Assembly: GCF_900129325.1 (NCBI RefSeq)
Contig: NZ_FQUP01000001.1
Coordinates: 1,268,224 to 1,332,223, forward strand
Source: Kaistia soli DSM 19436
Lineage (GTDB): Bacteria; Pseudomonadota; Alphaproteobacteria; Rhizobiales; Kaistiaceae
DNA: 64,000 nt
Direction: 5' to 3'
The notes under the pieces are model-generated. The model saw only the letters and a list, made by a program, of their open reading frames with translations, ran no database searches and was not told the DNA's origin. Shown here piece after piece: positions 36,396 through 46,720 of this stretch; position 1 is the first letter of the stretch, and every line of letters starts with the position of its first letter. The translations under genes and the position numbers were made by a program.

Positions 36396-37433
36396 TTGCA
36401 GGCGCTCGTTCTCGAGGAAAAGAACCGCTTGTCGCTGCGCGACTTCCCGGTCGAGGAAACGCTCGGGCCGCGCGATGTCCGCATCAAGCTGAAGACGGTC
36501 GGCATCTGCGGCAGCGACGTCCACTACTACACCCACGGCGCGATCGGGCCCTTCGTCGTGCGCGAGCCGATGATCCTCGGCCACGAGGCCTCGGGCGTCA
36601 TCGAGGAAGTCGGCAGCGACGTCACCGAGCTTGCCGTCGGCGACCGCGTCTGCATGGAGCCCGGCATTCCCGAGCCCGCGTCGCGCGCCGCCCGGCTCGG
36701 CCTCTATAATCTCGATCCGGCCGTGCGCTTCTGGGCGACGCCGCCGATCCATGGCGTTCTGCGCCCCTCGGTCGTCCACCCGGCCGACTTCACCTTCAAG
36801 CTGCCCGACAATGTTTCCTTCGCCGCCGGCGCGATGGTCGAGCCGCTCGCCGTCGGCGTGCATGGCGCCACAAAGGCGCAGGTTAAGCCGGGCGATGTCG
36901 CCATCGTCATCGGCGCGGGCCCGATCGGCCTCGTCACCGTCCTTGCCGCGCTTGCCGCCGGCTGCGCGCGCGTCATCGTCAGCGACGTCGACGATACCAA
37001 GCTCGCGATCGCCGAGAAGCTCGGCGCCGTGACGGCGGTCAACGTTGCCCGCACGCCGCTTGTCGAGGCCGTGAAGGCGGAGACGGCCGGCTGGGGCGCC
37101 GATATCGTGTTCGAATGTTCGGGCAACGCTCGCGCGGCGGCGGCGGTGTTCGAGCCGCTCTGCCCCGGCGGCAAGGTGGTGTTCATCGGCATTCCGCTCG
37201 AGCCGATCCCCTATGACGTCGCCGGCGGCCAGATCAAGGAAGTCCGCGTCGAGCATGTCTTCCGCTACGCGCATGTCTATCCGCGCTGCGTCGGCATGCT
37301 CGCATCCGGCGCGATCGACGTCTCGTCGCTGATCACCCGCACATTCCCCTTCTCGGCCAGCGTCGAGGCCTTCGAATATGCCGCGACGTCGCCAGCCGGC
37401 GAGGTCAAGATCCAGATCGAGATGCCGGACTGA
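36396..37433 (+). CDS. Xylitol/sorbitol-dehydrogenase-like zinc enzyme
   Basis: 345 aa; start TTG 36396 with GGAG nine bases upstream (no ATG fits the N-terminus). [16 protein letters not shown], then GHEASG, provide the catalytic zinc Cys and His. The structural-zinc cysteines are all replaced ([20 protein letters not shown]), as in bacterial xylitol dehydrogenases. Rossmann motif [15 protein letters not shown] with VSDVDD (NAD). It should oxidise a polyol carried in by the upstream transporter to a ketose. Confidence 0.85.
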   Translation: MQALVLEEKNRLSLRDFPVEETLGPRDVRIKLKTVGICGSDVHYYTHGAIGPFVVREPMILGHEASGVIEEVGSDVTELAVGDRVCMEPGIPEPASRAARLGLYNLDPAVRFWATPPIHGVLRPSVVHPADFTFKLPDNVSFAAGAMVEPLAVGVHGATKAQVKPGDVAIVIGAGPIGLVTVLAALAAGCARVIVSDVDDTKLAIAEKLGAVTAVNVARTPLVEAVKAETAGWGADIVFECSGNARAAAAVFEPLCPGGKVVFIGIPLEPIPYDVAGGQIKEVRVEHVFRYAHVYPRCVGMLASGAIDVSSLITRTFPFSASVEAFEYAATSPAGEVKIQIEMPD

Positions 37434-37462
37434 ACGGCACGGCCTGACAGCGGGAGGCGCGG

Positions 37463-38236
37463 ATGTATCTCGAAAAGCTGCGGCTCGACGGCCGCGTCGC
37501 CGTCGTCACGGGCGGCGGGCGCGGCATTGGCCTCGCCATCAGCGAGGCGCTGGCCGAAGCCGGCGCCCATGTCATCATCGCCGACATGGACGCCGAGATC
37601 GCGGCCGCGGGCCAGGCGAGCCTCGCCGAGAAGGGCTTTCCGGCCGACGTCGTCGAACTCGATGTCACCAAGCCGGCCGACGTCACAGCCGCCGCCGACG
37701 CGATCTTCGCCCGGCACGGCCGCATCGATATCCTGGTCGCCAATGCCGGCATCGCCCGCTCGGGCGTTGCCGCCGAGGACACCACCGACGAGCACTGGCT
37801 CAGCGTCATCGACGTCAATCTCAATGGCGTCTTCTGGTGCAATCGCGCCTTCAGCCGGCACATGCTGGCGGCCGGGCGCGGCGCCATCGTCAATATCGGC
37901 TCGATGTCCGGCTTCATCGTCAACCGGCCGCAGAACCAGTCCTATTACAACGCCTCCAAAGCGGCGGTGCATCATCTCACCAAGTCGCTCGCAACGGAGT
38001 GGGCCGCGCGCGGCGTCCGCGTCAATGCGGTGGCCCCGACCTATATCGAGACGCCGCTGATGAAGTTCGCCTGGGATGTACCGGGCATGGTCGAAGGCTG
38101 GCTCGAGGATACGCCAATGGGCCGGCTCGGGCAGCCACACGAAATCGCCTCCGTCGTGCATTTCCTTGCCTCGGACGCGGCAAGCCTCATGACCGGATCC
38201 ATCGTTCAAGCCGATGCCGGCTTCACCTGCTGGTAG
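37463..38236 (+). CDS. SDR family polyol/sugar dehydrogenase
   Basis: 257 aa. TGGGRGIG cofactor motif, IIADMDAE (acidic residue, NAD preference), ANAGIARSG, MSGF with the catalytic Ser in NIGSMSGF, and QSYYNASKAA (Tyr-Lys). C-terminal GSIVQADAGFTCW. Similar SDRs act on sorbitol, arabinitol or glucitol-type substrates. It follows the xylitol-dehydrogenase-like gene by 29 bases and precedes the next SDR by 19, so it belongs to the operon. Confidence 0.85.
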   Translation: MYLEKLRLDGRVAVVTGGGRGIGLAISEALAEAGAHVIIADMDAEIAAAGQASLAEKGFPADVVELDVTKPADVTAAADAIFARHGRIDILVANAGIARSGVAAEDTTDEHWLSVIDVNLNGVFWCNRAFSRHMLAAGRGAIVNIGSMSGFIVNRPQNQSYYNASKAAVHHLTKSLATEWAARGVRVNAVAPTYIETPLMKFAWDVPGMVEGWLEDTPMGRLGQPHEIASVVHFLASDAASLMTGSIVQADAGFTCW

Positions 38237-38255
38237 GTTCAAGGAGTCTTTCGAA

Positions 38256-38981
38256 ATGGAATTCAGCGGCAAGAGTGTCATCGTCACCGGCGCCGGCAAG
38301 GGTATCGGCCGGGCGACGGCGAAGATGCTGGCGGCGCGCGGCGCCGAGGTGATCGCCCTCTCGCGCTCGCAGGCGGATCTCGACAGCCTCGCAAGCGAGA
38401 TCGGCTGCCGCGGCATCGCCGTCGACCTCGCCGATGCCGCGGCGACCCGCCAGGCGGCGCTCGAGGCGCTGCCGGCCGATCTTCTTGTCAATTGCGCCGG
38501 CACGACCGCGCTCGATCCGTTCCTCGACGTAACCGCCGAGACGTTCGACATGATCTATGCGGTCAACACCCGCGCGCCGATGATCGTGGCGCAGGAATAT
38601 GCGCGCGACCGCGTCGCCAAAGGCGTTCCCGGCGCGATCGTCAACGTCTCCTCGATGGCGTCGTTTTTCGGCATTCCCGATCACGCCGCCTATTGCGCCT
38701 CCAAGGGCGGCCTCGACGCCTTGACCCGCGTGATGGCCAACGAACTCGGCCGCCACGGCATCCGCGTCAACGCGGTCAACCCGACCGTGACGCTGACGCC
38801 CATGGCCGTGAAGGCCTGGAGCGACCCGGCCAAGGCAGGCGGCATGCTCTCGCGCATCCCCGTCGGCCATTTCGCCGACCCGGACGAGGTCGCCGAAGTC
38901 ATCCTGTTCCTTCTGACCGACCGCGCCTCGATGATGAACGGCGTCGCCATGCCGGTCGACGGCGGCTTCATGGTGACATGA
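38256..38981 (+). CDS. SDR resembling L-xylulose reductase (DCXR)
   Basis: 241 aa; ATG 38256 has AAGGAG upstream. TGAGKGIGRAT, then VIALSRSQADLDSLASEIG and AVDLADAAATRQAALEALP, the short Rossmann layout of dicarbonyl/L-xylulose reductases (Arg-Ser after strand 2 suggests NADP). LVNCAGTT, VNVSSMAS and AAYCASKGG supply the active site; NPTVTLTPM is a DCXR-like substrate loop. Last gene of the polyol operon. With the NAD enzymes it would interconvert polyols and ketopentoses. Confidence 0.8.
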   Translation: MEFSGKSVIVTGAGKGIGRATAKMLAARGAEVIALSRSQADLDSLASEIGCRGIAVDLADAAATRQAALEALPADLLVNCAGTTALDPFLDVTAETFDMIYAVNTRAPMIVAQEYARDRVAKGVPGAIVNVSSMASFFGIPDHAAYCASKGGLDALTRVMANELGRHGIRVNAVNPTVTLTPMAVKAWSDPAKAGGMLSRIPVGHFADPDEVAEVILFLLTDRASMMNGVAMPVDGGFMVT

Positions 38982-38997
38982 GGCGGCAGGATCGGTC

Positions 38998-39264
38998 CTA
39001 CCGGCAGCAGACCTCTCTGACATAGGTATTGCCGAAGGTAAGCACGCTGTCCGCGGGAACGAGCGCGCGCGCCTTCAGCTGCCGGAGCGTGGCGACTCCG
39101 ACGTCCCTATCCAGAAACGACTCTCGTGTCGTGATCGCGAACCAACCGCTCGTCGTCACATAAGCGACGAGCGGCAAGCCGGCACCGAGCACATAGTCCC
39201 GTGCCTCGTCGAATGAGCCAGCGTCAACATCCTGCAATTCCAGCGAGAGGGAACCCGGCGCCAT
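38998..39264 (-). CDS. Small unknown protein (88 aa)
   Basis: Start at 39264 (MAPGSLSLELQDVDAGSFDEA). A compact alpha/beta pattern (YVLGAGLPLVAYVTTSGWFAI, LRQLKARALVPADSVLTFG) ends with NTYVREVCCR. It looks like a genuine short cytosolic protein, but I know of no family function. It faces the polyol operon's end with a 17-base gap. Confidence 0.5.
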   Translation of the reverse strand: MAPGSLSLELQDVDAGSFDEARDYVLGAGLPLVAYVTTSGWFAITTRESFLDRDVGVATLRQLKARALVPADSVLTFGNTYVREVCCR

Positions 39265-39436
39265 CCGCGTCGTTGCCCTACCAGACGGAGGCGCGTCAAC
39301 CGGACGTGGCGGCAGAGGGAACAGGGTGATTTTTCCGGTTTCTTACCCTGGCCAACGCAAAGGCAGTCGAGCCCTTATCCCGCCCGCCTCCGTCAACTCT
39401 CTTGCTTCCAACCCATCCCCGGCAACCTCACGCCAA

Positions 39437-39898
39437 TCAGGCATGGTGCGTCGGCAGCGGGGCGTCGCTTTTCAGCGTCTCCATCGAAATATAGGCCGAG
39501 ACGTCGTGCAGGCGGATGCGGTGGACGAGTTGCTTGTAGATGACGTCGTAATATTCGACGTTCGGCAAAACGATCTTCAATATGTAGTCGAAATTGCCGG
39601 TGAGGCGGTGAACCTCGACGATCTCGGGAATATCGGCCGCGACCGCGCGGAGCCGTTCCAGCCAGTCTGCCGTGTGCTCGCTGGTGCGCAGCAGCACGAA
39701 CATCGTCGTCGGAAGGCCCATCCGGCGCCGATCGACCTCAGCGGTCGTCCGAAGGATATAGCCCTCCTCGCGCAGACGCGTGATCCGCCGCGAACAGGCC
39801 GAGGGCGAGAGATTGACCGCTTCGGCGAGCTGCGCGACGGATGTTTCTGCGTCCTGCTGCAGCAGGGACAGAAGCTTGCGATCGCGATCATCGAGCAT
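39437..39898 (-). CDS. Lrp/AsnC family transcriptional regulator
   Basis: 153 aa; start taken at ATG 39898 ([18 protein letters not shown]), preceded by GGAGACGG; the frame extends to 39919. N-terminal winged helix ([28 protein letters not shown]) and C-terminal RAM ligand domain ([22 protein letters not shown]). Lrp-type proteins form dimers to octamers and sense amino acids. Divergent from the racemase gene at 40068, the probable target. Confidence 0.9.
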   Translation of the reverse strand: MLDDRDRKLLSLLQQDAETSVAQLAEAVNLSPSACSRRITRLREEGYILRTTAEVDRRRMGLPTTMFVLLRTSEHTADWLERLRAVAADIPEIVEVHRLTGNFDYILKIVLPNVEYYDVIYKQLVHRIRLHDVSAYISMETLKSDAPLPTHHA

Positions 39899-40067
39899 CA
39901 CCGTCTCCAATCGATTCACGCACGCAACGCCACCCGCCGCGCAATCCAGATGCGCTATTTATGACGGCGGCGCTCACGGATTGCGCTAACTGCCGAACTT
40001 TCTCGAACGAACGGGCGCTTATTGCACAAGCAGCGCCCTAATATAGTCGTGGACAGGGAGTTTGGAC

Positions 40068-40793
40068 ATGACGGTTATCGGACTTATCGGCGGCATGAGC
40101 TGGGAAAGCTCGCTGATCTATTACCGGCTGCTCAACGAGCGGACGCGGGCGCGTCATGGCGGGCAGCGCTCGGCCGATATCCTGATGCGTTCGGTCGACT
40201 TCGAGACCATCGTGGCCCTGCAGAAGGCCGATCGCTGGGACGAGGCCGGCGCGGTGCTCGCCCAAGCGGCGGCGGGTCTCGAGGCCGGCGGCGCCGACTG
40301 CGTGTTGATTTGTACCAACACGATGCATCTCGTTGCGCCGGCCGTATCGCGGGCGCTGGCCGTGCCGCTGATCGATATCATCGCTGCGACCGGCGTTGCG
40401 GTTCGCACCGCAGGCTTTAAACGTCCCCTGCTTCTTTCCACGCGCTACACCGCCGAGCACGGCTTCTATGCTGAGCGCATGCAGGCAAGCGCCGGCATCG
40501 AGGTCATGACGCCGGCAAGCGCGGAGGCGCGCGGCCGCGTCCACGACATCATCTTTTCTGAACTCTGCCAGGGCATCGTCAGACCCGCGTCGCGCGAGGA
40601 GATGCGCCGCATCGTCGCCGACGGCGTGGCCGCGGGCGCGGACTGCGTCATCCTCGGCTGCACCGAACTCTGCCTTCTTGTCGATGACGAGAGTCTCGCC
40701 TGCCCCGTCTTCGATTCGACGGCGATCCATGTCGACGCGGCGCTGGCGTTTGCCGAAGGCGAAGCGGCGCCATCGATCGCCAGCGCTGCCTGA
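40068..40793 (+). CDS. Aspartate/glutamate racemase family protein
   Basis: 241 aa; ATG 40068 with CAGGGAG seven bases before it. IGLIGGMSWESSLIYYRLLNE begins the first lobe. The two catalytic cysteines are in ICTNTMH (about residue 85) and LGCTELCLL (about 198), matching cofactor-independent Asp/Glu racemases (YgeA-like). It interconverts L- and D-amino acids. Regulation by the divergent Lrp protein is likely. Confidence 0.9.
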   Translation: MTVIGLIGGMSWESSLIYYRLLNERTRARHGGQRSADILMRSVDFETIVALQKADRWDEAGAVLAQAAAGLEAGGADCVLICTNTMHLVAPAVSRALAVPLIDIIAATGVAVRTAGFKRPLLLSTRYTAEHGFYAERMQASAGIEVMTPASAEARGRVHDIIFSELCQGIVRPASREEMRRIVADGVAAGADCVILGCTELCLLVDDESLACPVFDSTAIHVDAALAFAEGEAAPSIASAA

Positions 40794-40833
40794 GCAACAT
40801 CGCTATTAACTGAGCCCTGCGCCTCGCGCCTCG

Positions 40834-41460
40834 TCAGGTGCGGATCGTATAGTCTGCCGGCCGGCTCTGCGACAGCACGAGATCGACATTGGGCATGTCG
40901 TTGCCGTCGATCTTGGCGACCATCTCCTCCGGCGTCAGCTTGTAATGGGTCCACCGGTCCACGAGGCGTTGTCGCAAGACCTCGCGATCAGGCGCGATCA
41001 TAGCCGTCGCGTCAAAGGAGAGGCTCCGCCAAGGTTCCCTGTCGAGGAGGAGGTAATTGCCCTCCGTGATGATGATCCGGGCGGTCCTCGGGATGATCCG
41101 GGCGCCTGCTCGGGCGATCTCGATGTCGCGATCAAAGACGGGGATCGCCACCTCGTCCTCGTCATCAGCCCGGAGCCGGCGGAGCATGTGGGCAAAGCCC
41201 GCGACATCAAATGTTTCGGGCGCGCCCTTGCGCGGCCGGAGGCCGCGAGGAACCAGCACGCGGTCGTCATAGTGGTAGCCATCCATCGCCAGCGTGGCCG
41301 CAACGCCCGGCGCCAGCGCGTCGATACGCTCCTCGAGGCGGGCGGCGGTGGTCGTCTTGCCCGCGCCGGGTGGGCCGGCCAGCGCCACGATCTGTCGCGC
41401 GCGATCCGCGCCGGCCACGAGCCGTTCCGCCAGTTCGTCGATCGTTATGGGATGCGCCAT
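40834..41460 (-). CDS. Nucleoside/sugar kinase-like P-loop protein (PanK/PRK superfamily)
   Basis: 208 aa from ATG 41460; ATG 41490 (MNDTGNG) is an alternative. Walker A VALAGPPGAGKTTTAARL. AMDGYHYDDRVLVPRGLRPRKGAPETFD is the substrate-binding stretch typical of the uridine-kinase-like group, followed by IIITEGNYLLLD (Walker B). The C-terminus RQRLVDRWTHYKLTPEEMVAKID agrees with FrcK/YggC-type kinases found beside sugar ABC systems. Substrate open: a sugar, nucleoside or pantothenate-like alcohol. Confidence 0.8.
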   Translation of the reverse strand: MAHPITIDELAERLVAGADRARQIVALAGPPGAGKTTTAARLEERIDALAPGVAATLAMDGYHYDDRVLVPRGLRPRKGAPETFDVAGFAHMLRRLRADDEDEVAIPVFDRDIEIARAGARIIPRTARIIITEGNYLLLDREPWRSLSFDATAMIAPDREVLRQRLVDRWTHYKLTPEEMVAKIDGNDMPNVDLVLSQSRPADYTIRT

Positions 41461-41682
41461 GGAGCCTCGTCCGTTGCCGGTGTCATTCATCGTGACCTTG
41501 CCGCGACCAGATCGCGCGCCAGACACCCGACGAGGCGGTCATAGTACGGCCAGCCGAGAAATTCACGCGGAAGCTGATGCGCGCTGATCATCGTCATCGA
41601 GGCCGGCGCCCGCCCGGCGCCAGAACAGCGCACCGCCTGAGGCGTGGCGCCCATGACGTCAATCGATTGGTGTTGCTGAAAA

Positions 41683-41757
41683 TGGAGCGGGTGAAGGGAA
41701 TCGAACCCTCGTCATCAGCTTGGGAAGCTGCTTCTCTACCATTGAGATACACCCGCA
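41683..41757 (-). tRNA. tRNA-Gly (anticodon CCC)
   Basis: Reading the minus strand: acceptor GCGGGTG pairs with CACCCGC, the D arm TCTC...GAGA encloses AATGGTA, the anticodon loop is TTCCCAA (anticodon CCC), and the T arm is GAGGGTTCGATTCCCTT. The 3' CCA is encoded at 41683-41685. A complete cloverleaf. It reads GGG codons. No integrated element is visible at its 3' end in this window. Confidence 0.95.
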
Positions 41758-41923
41758 TACCAAGGCGCCGGAAAAGCTCCTGCCATCGCCGAGGCGCCCC
41801 GATCATGCTGGATGATCAGGGCAGATTCTTTTCTAGCCGCTTTGCCCCTGACTGATCAAGCGTGCCGGAAACAGGAAGTCGCCAGACGCGCTCGATCCAC
41901 GGCTTGCACAGTCGATCCCATGC

Positions 41924-42442
41924 CTAGACGAGCGCGGGTTCGAGACCAGGCAGCCATTCGGCCAATGCGATCAGAACGGCCGTCAGACTCCAGGGGCGAC
42001 GGGCAAAGCGGATGAGCCTCGCCAGATGCGGGTTCAGCGCACGGCGGCAGACGGCCATCTTCTGCACCGGCTGCCGCACGGTCCAGATCGACGTGCCTCC
42101 CGCCTGGAACAACGCGACAGACCCGGCTTCGAGGATGTCCCTATGACCATCCGCCGCGACCACCTCCACCTCACCCTTGGTGATGTAGACGGATTCTTCC
42201 CAGCCGAACGTCCAGCGGAAGCTGCCCTCGGTGCATCGCCAGAGCGACAGCGAGGAATAGCCATCTTCGCCGACACCGATCGGAATATAGTGGGCGATCG
42301 GATCGCCGGCGATGATCCAGGATGGATTGATCGGAGCCGGCCGCCAGTCGTTGCGCGCCGCATGGCCAACCGTGACGCTGCGTGACGGCCTGCCTGCCTG
42401 ACTCCCGACAGCGCCGAGCGCCGAGAAACTTGTCTCCGACAT
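41924..42442 (-). CDS. Cupin-domain protein (DUF861/EutQ-like)
   Basis: 172 aa. A single cupin barrel in the middle: YSSLSLWRCTEGSFRWTFGWEESVYITKGEVEVVAADG, then ILEAGSVALFQAGGTSIWTV. The usual His metal ligands are largely replaced (GWEES instead of HxH), as in the DUF861 group. The C-terminal 35 residues are basic and then hydrophobic (WSLTAVLIALAEWLPG). Small-molecule binding or an isomerase role is possible. Separate from the phosphoketolase gene by 165 bases. Confidence 0.75.
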   Translation of the reverse strand: MSETSFSALGAVGSQAGRPSRSVTVGHAARNDWRPAPINPSWIIAGDPIAHYIPIGVGEDGYSSLSLWRCTEGSFRWTFGWEESVYITKGEVEVVAADGHRDILEAGSVALFQAGGTSIWTVRQPVQKMAVCRRALNPHLARLIRFARRPWSLTAVLIALAEWLPGLEPALV

Positions 42443-42607
42443 CCTGCCTCCCTCACGCCGGCCTTTGCCGGCTTGTTGTTCTCCTCGACCGGCGGCACGA
42501 CTATCATGGCGTGTGCGCCGCCGGCGACTGCGCGATTCAAACTTGCTTAGAATTTTCTTTAACCGACCGCAAAAACATCGTCCGATCCGTCGGCCGCACC
42601 AGGCCGC

Positions 42608-44983
42608 TCAGCGTGACGGCCAGGTCAAGTTGACGATCTCCGGCATGTCCTCGCCATGCTCGCGGACATAGCGAGCATGTTCGATCAGCTTGTCGCGGAA
42701 GCGTTGAATCACCGGCGCGGCACCGACGGCGAGGCCAGGCACGCGCTCGATCGCCGAAATGGCGAGATGGAAACGGTCGAGTTCGTTCATCACCGTCATG
42801 TCGAAGGGCGTCGTCGTCGTGCCCTCCTCGATGAAGCCGCGCACATGTAGACGTGCATGATTGGCGCGGCGATAGGTCAGGCGATGGATGAGCTGCGGAT
42901 AGCCGTGATAGGCGAAGATCACCGGCTTGTCCTTGGTGAAGATCGTGTCGAACTGCCGGTCGGTGATGCCGTGCGGATGCTGTTCGTTGGACTGGAGCGT
43001 CATCAGGTCGACGACATTCACGACACGGATCCTCAATTCGGGCAGCGCCGTCCGAAGCAGATCGACAGCCGCCAGCGTCTCCAGCGTGGGCACATCGCCG
43101 GCGCAGGCCATCACCACATCGGGCTCCTCGCCGCCGCGTTCGGTCCCGGCGAAGGACCAGATGCCGATGCCGGCCTCGCAATGCGGCACGGCCTCTTCCA
43201 TCGTCAGCCATTGCGGCGCCGGTTGCTTGCCCGCGACGATGACGTTGATGCGGTCATAGGTCCGGAGGCAGTGGTCCGTCGTCCAGAGCAGCGTGTTCGC
43301 GTCCGGCGGGAAATAAATACGGACGATGTCGGCCTTCTTGTTGGCGACGAGGTCGACGAAGCCCGGATCCTGATGGCTGAAGCCGTTGTGGTCCTGCCGC
43401 CAGACATGCGACGTCAGCAGGTAGTTGAGCGAGGCGATCGGCCGGCGCCAGGGGAGGCCACGCGACACCTTCAGCCATTTCGCATGCTGGTTGAACATCG
43501 AATCGACGATGTGGATGAAGGCCTCGTAGCAGGAGAAGAAACCGTGCCGGCCGGTGAGGAGGTAACCTTCCAGCCAGCCCTGGCACAGATGCTCCGACAG
43601 CACCTCCATGACGCGGCCATCCTGCGCGAGGTGATCGTCATAGCTCTCGATCTCCTCCATCCACACGCGGTCGGTGGTGGCAAAGACACCGTCAAGCCGG
43701 TTTGACGCCGTCTCGTCGGGACCCATGAGGCGGAAGTTGCGCGCCTCCGCATTGAGCGCGAAGACCTCGTTCAGGAAATTGCCCATGACGCGGGTCGCCT
43801 CGGCATCGACAGCGCCCGGCGCCGGGACGGCGACCGCATACTTGTGGAAGTCGGGCAGCTTCAGCTCGCGCTTCAGCGCGCCGCCATTGGCGTGCGGATT
43901 GGCGCCCATCCGGCGAGAACCCGAAGGCGCCAGCGCTTGCAGCTCGGGCATCAGGCGGCCCTCGGCGTCAAAGAGATCGTCCGGCTCATAGGAGCGCATC
44001 CAGGCATCGAGCAGCGCGAGATGACCGGCATTGTTGCGGACATTGGCGATCGGCACCTGATGGGCGCGCCAGAAACCCTCGACCTTCTTGCCGTCGACCT
44101 CTTTCGGACCGGTCCAGCCCTTCGGCGAGCGGAGGATGATCATCGGCCAGCGCGGCATCAGCGCAGAGGCGTCGCCCGACCGGGCAGCCGACTGAATGGC
44201 CGCGATCCGGCCGACGATCGTATCCAGCGTGCCGGCCATCGCCTGGTGCATCGCCTCCGGCTCATGGCCCTCGACGAAGAAGGGCTCGTAGCCGAAGCCG
44301 GTAAAGAGATGGGTGAGGTCCGCGTCGCTCATCCGCCCGAGCACTGTCGGATTGGCAATCTTGTAGCCGTTCAGATGTAGGATCGGCAGCACCGCGCCGT
44401 CGCGTTTCGGATTGAGAAACTTGTTCGAGTGCCAGGACGCGGCGAGCGGGCCGGTCTCCGCCTCGCCGTCGCCGACGACGCAAGCGACGATGAGATCGGG
44501 ATTGTCGAAGGCAGCGCCAAAGGCATGGACCAGCGCATAGCCGAGTTCGCCGCCCTCATGGATCGATCCCGGCGTATCCGCCGATGCGTGGCTCGGAATG
44601 CCGCCCGGAAACGAGAACTGCCGCACCAGCTTCCGGAGGCCGTCGAGATCGCGGCCGATATCGGGATAGATCTCGCTATAGGAACCTTCGAGATAGGTGT
44701 TGGCCACCATGCCGGGACCGCCATGGCCGGGGCCGCAGACATAGATCATGTCGAGGTCATGCGCACGGATGACGCGGTTCAGATGCGCATAGATGAAATT
44801 GAGGCCGGGCGTCGTGCCCCAATGGCCGAGCAGCCGCGGCTTGATATGCGCGTTTGTAAGCGGCTCGCGCAGCAGCGGGTTATCGAGCAGGTAGATCTGG
44901 CCGACGGAGAGAAAGTTAGCCGCCTTCCAATAGCGGTGGAGCAGATCGAGCTCCCCGGCATCCAGCGGACCGTTTTCTGCCAT
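42608..44983 (-). CDS. xfp: Phosphoketolase
   Basis: 791 aa, the normal length. N-terminal [32 protein letters not shown] and [24 protein letters not shown] contain the His residues and ThDP-site signature of [22 protein letters not shown] is the second signature. It splits xylulose-5-phosphate (and/or fructose-6-phosphate) with phosphate to acetyl phosphate plus glyceraldehyde-3-phosphate (or erythrose-4-phosphate). The transaldolase gene 92 bases upstream on the same strand supplies related sugar phosphates. No acetate kinase gene is nearby. Confidence 0.95.
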   Translation of the reverse strand: MAENGPLDAGELDLLHRYWKAANFLSVGQIYLLDNPLLREPLTNAHIKPRLLGHWGTTPGLNFIYAHLNRVIRAHDLDMIYVCGPGHGGPGMVANTYLEGSYSEIYPDIGRDLDGLRKLVRQFSFPGGIPSHASADTPGSIHEGGELGYALVHAFGAAFDNPDLIVACVVGDGEAETGPLAASWHSNKFLNPKRDGAVLPILHLNGYKIANPTVLGRMSDADLTHLFTGFGYEPFFVEGHEPEAMHQAMAGTLDTIVGRIAAIQSAARSGDASALMPRWPMIILRSPKGWTGPKEVDGKKVEGFWRAHQVPIANVRNNAGHLALLDAWMRSYEPDDLFDAEGRLMPELQALAPSGSRRMGANPHANGGALKRELKLPDFHKYAVAVPAPGAVDAEATRVMGNFLNEVFALNAEARNFRLMGPDETASNRLDGVFATTDRVWMEEIESYDDHLAQDGRVMEVLSEHLCQGWLEGYLLTGRHGFFSCYEAFIHIVDSMFNQHAKWLKVSRGLPWRRPIASLNYLLTSHVWRQDHNGFSHQDPGFVDLVANKKADIVRIYFPPDANTLLWTTDHCLRTYDRINVIVAGKQPAPQWLTMEEAVPHCEAGIGIWSFAGTERGGEEPDVVMACAGDVPTLETLAAVDLLRTALPELRIRVVNVVDLMTLQSNEQHPHGITDRQFDTIFTKDKPVIFAYHGYPQLIHRLTYRRANHARLHVRGFIEEGTTTTPFDMTVMNELDRFHLAISAIERVPGLAVGAAPVIQRFRDKLIEHARYVREHGEDMPEIVNLTWPSR

Positions 44984-45075
44984 GCTCGCCTCCTGTCATT
45001 CCAGCCGAAGCCGGCCGGCCGCCGTCGACCGGAGGCCACTAAGCAGGAGGAGGATGCGCCGGGCCTTGATCCCGA

Positions 45076-45783
45076 TCAAGCGACGGCGCTGGGCGCCGGA
45101 ACCTGATCGGCCCCGGCGGCCGCTTCGAAAGCCTCAGCGGCGGCCTCCGTGAGCGGATCGGCGAACAGCATCGCCGCCACTTTCGGGCTGAAGGTGAAGG
45201 TATCCAGACCGCGCGCAGCGAGACGCGCAAGATCATCCGCAGAGCGGAGGCTCGCGACCAGAATACGCGTCGCAGCGCCTGACTCGGCAACCAGATTGCG
45301 CATGGCGACGATCTCGCCCTCGCCATCTCGGCCGGCATCGTTCATGCGGCCGAAATAGGGAGCGGCGTAATCGGCGCCGATCGCGGCCGCGGTCAGCGCC
45401 TGATGCGCCGCATAGACTGCGGTGATCGTGACGCGCACGCCGTCTGCCTTCAGGCGCCCGGCCGCGAGGATGCCGTCAAAGGTCACCGGGATCTTCACCA
45501 CGACGCGCGGATCGAGCGCCGCGATGGCGCGGCCATTACGTTCCAGCACGTCGGCCGTTCGGCCGAAGGTCTGGATCTGCATCTCGTTGGCGCCAAGGCT
45601 GAAGGCCGCATCGACCAGCGCAGGAAGCACCGCGAGGTCGCAAGGGATGCCGGCAGCGGCGAGCAGCGTTGGATTCGTGGTCACGCCATGAAACAGGCCG
45701 GTCGGCAGCCACTCGCGCCAGGCCGACTTCTCGGCCGTGTCGAGAAAAAGCCTCAGCCGTCCGCGATTGTCGTCTGCCGTCAT
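45076..45783 (-). CDS. Transaldolase-family protein
   Basis: 235 aa, the short form. LFLDTAEKSAWREWL and GVTTNPTLL are family signatures. The Schiff-base Lys is Lys97 in VVVKIPVT. ADYAAPYFGRMNDAG and ILVASLRSADDL follow as in fructose-6-phosphate aldolase/transaldolase subfamily members. It probably transfers dihydroxyacetone units or cleaves F6P. It is first in a two-gene unit with phosphoketolase, suggesting a joint pentose route to acetyl phosphate. Confidence 0.85.
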   Translation of the reverse strand: MTADDNRGRLRLFLDTAEKSAWREWLPTGLFHGVTTNPTLLAAAGIPCDLAVLPALVDAAFSLGANEMQIQTFGRTADVLERNGRAIAALDPRVVVKIPVTFDGILAAGRLKADGVRVTITAVYAAHQALTAAAIGADYAAPYFGRMNDAGRDGEGEIVAMRNLVAESGAATRILVASLRSADDLARLAARGLDTFTFSPKVAAMLFADPLTEAAAEAFEAAAGADQVPAPSAVA

Positions 45784-45870
45784 GGTGCCGATCCTGCCGC
45801 TCGTTCAGGAGGCATAGACGATCAGGCCAAAACTTGCACGCGGCGTGCTGTCTCAGGCCATCGAAGCCCC

Positions 45871-46719
45871 TCAGATGGCGTCGCCGCCCTCGAAGCCGCC
45901 AAACAGCGCGTCGAGCACGCGCTTTTCGAGCGCGGCAAAGGCCGGCGTGCCGCGTCGGCGCGGCCGTGGCAGATCAACGGGCAAGTCGAGCGCAATGCGG
46001 CCGCCATCGATGAGGATGACGCGATCGGCAAGCGCGATCGCTTCCGAGACGTCGTGGGTCACGAGAAGCGCGGTGAAGCCTTGGTCGCGCCAGACGCGCT
46101 CGACCAGCGCCTGCATGGAAATACGGGTGAGCGCGTCGAGCGCCCCGAGGGGCTCGTCGAGCGCAAGAAGGCGCGGCCGGCTCACCAGCGCACGGGCAAG
46201 CGCGACGCGCTGCTTCTGGCCGCCGGAAAGCACCGAGGGCCAGGCGTCGCCACGCCCGTCGAGGCCCACATCGGCGAGCGCCTTCGCCGCCGCCGGGCGG
46301 CGGGTTGAACGCGTGCCGCTTCGGCCGAGCCCGACAGTGACATTATCGACAACCGTTGCCCAGGGCAGCAGTCGAGGCTCCTGGAACACGAACCGCGCCG
46401 TCGTGCCTTCAGGAATGTCGATCCGGCCGGACGTCGGTGTCTCCAGCCCCAATAGGAGCCGCAGCAAGGTGCTCTTTCCGCAACCGCTTTTGCCAACCAC
46501 CGCGACGAACGAGCCCGGCGCGATCTCAAGATCGATCCCCCCGATCACCGGCGTCTCGCCGAAGCGCTTCGTGAGACCGGAGATCGCAACGCTCGCGCCG
46601 CTCGCGATCGGCGCCGCTTCCTGGAGAACCTCGAACGGAATGGGCTTGTCGCGACGGAGTGCTGCAGGCGGCCCGAGATGGGCGGCCGTCTCGATCATGG
46701 CCAGAGCATCGGCAAACAT
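45871..46719 (-). CDS. ssuB: Alkanesulfonate ABC transporter ATP-binding protein
   Basis: 282 aa. Walker [17 protein letters not shown], signature [17 protein letters not shown], Walker [13 protein letters not shown], and the H-loop [11 protein letters not shown]. NitT/TauT/SsuB-type ATPase, with an N-terminal extension of about 40 residues before the first strand. It energises uptake of sulfonates. Last gene of the operon (ssuA, ssuD, ssuC, ssuB in order of transcription), one base after ssuC. Confidence 0.9.
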   Translation of the reverse strand: MFADALAMIETAAHLGPPAALRRDKPIPFEVLQEAAPIASGASVAISGLTKRFGETPVIGGIDLEIAPGSFVAVVGKSGCGKSTLLRLLLGLETPTSGRIDIPEGTTARFVFQEPRLLPWATVVDNVTVGLGRSGTRSTRRPAAAKALADVGLDGRGDAWPSVLSGGQKQRVALARALVSRPRLLALDEPLGALDALTRISMQALVERVWRDQGFTALLVTHDVSEAIALADRVILIDGGRIALDLPVDLPRPRRRGTPAFAALEKRVLDALFGGFEGGDAI

Positions 46720-46720
46720 C

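Noticed and set aside
41683-41757. tRNA-Gly as attachment site for one of the mobile elements
   Set aside because: No integrase or phage gene lies next to the tRNA and I see no repeat of its 3' end near either element border in the window.
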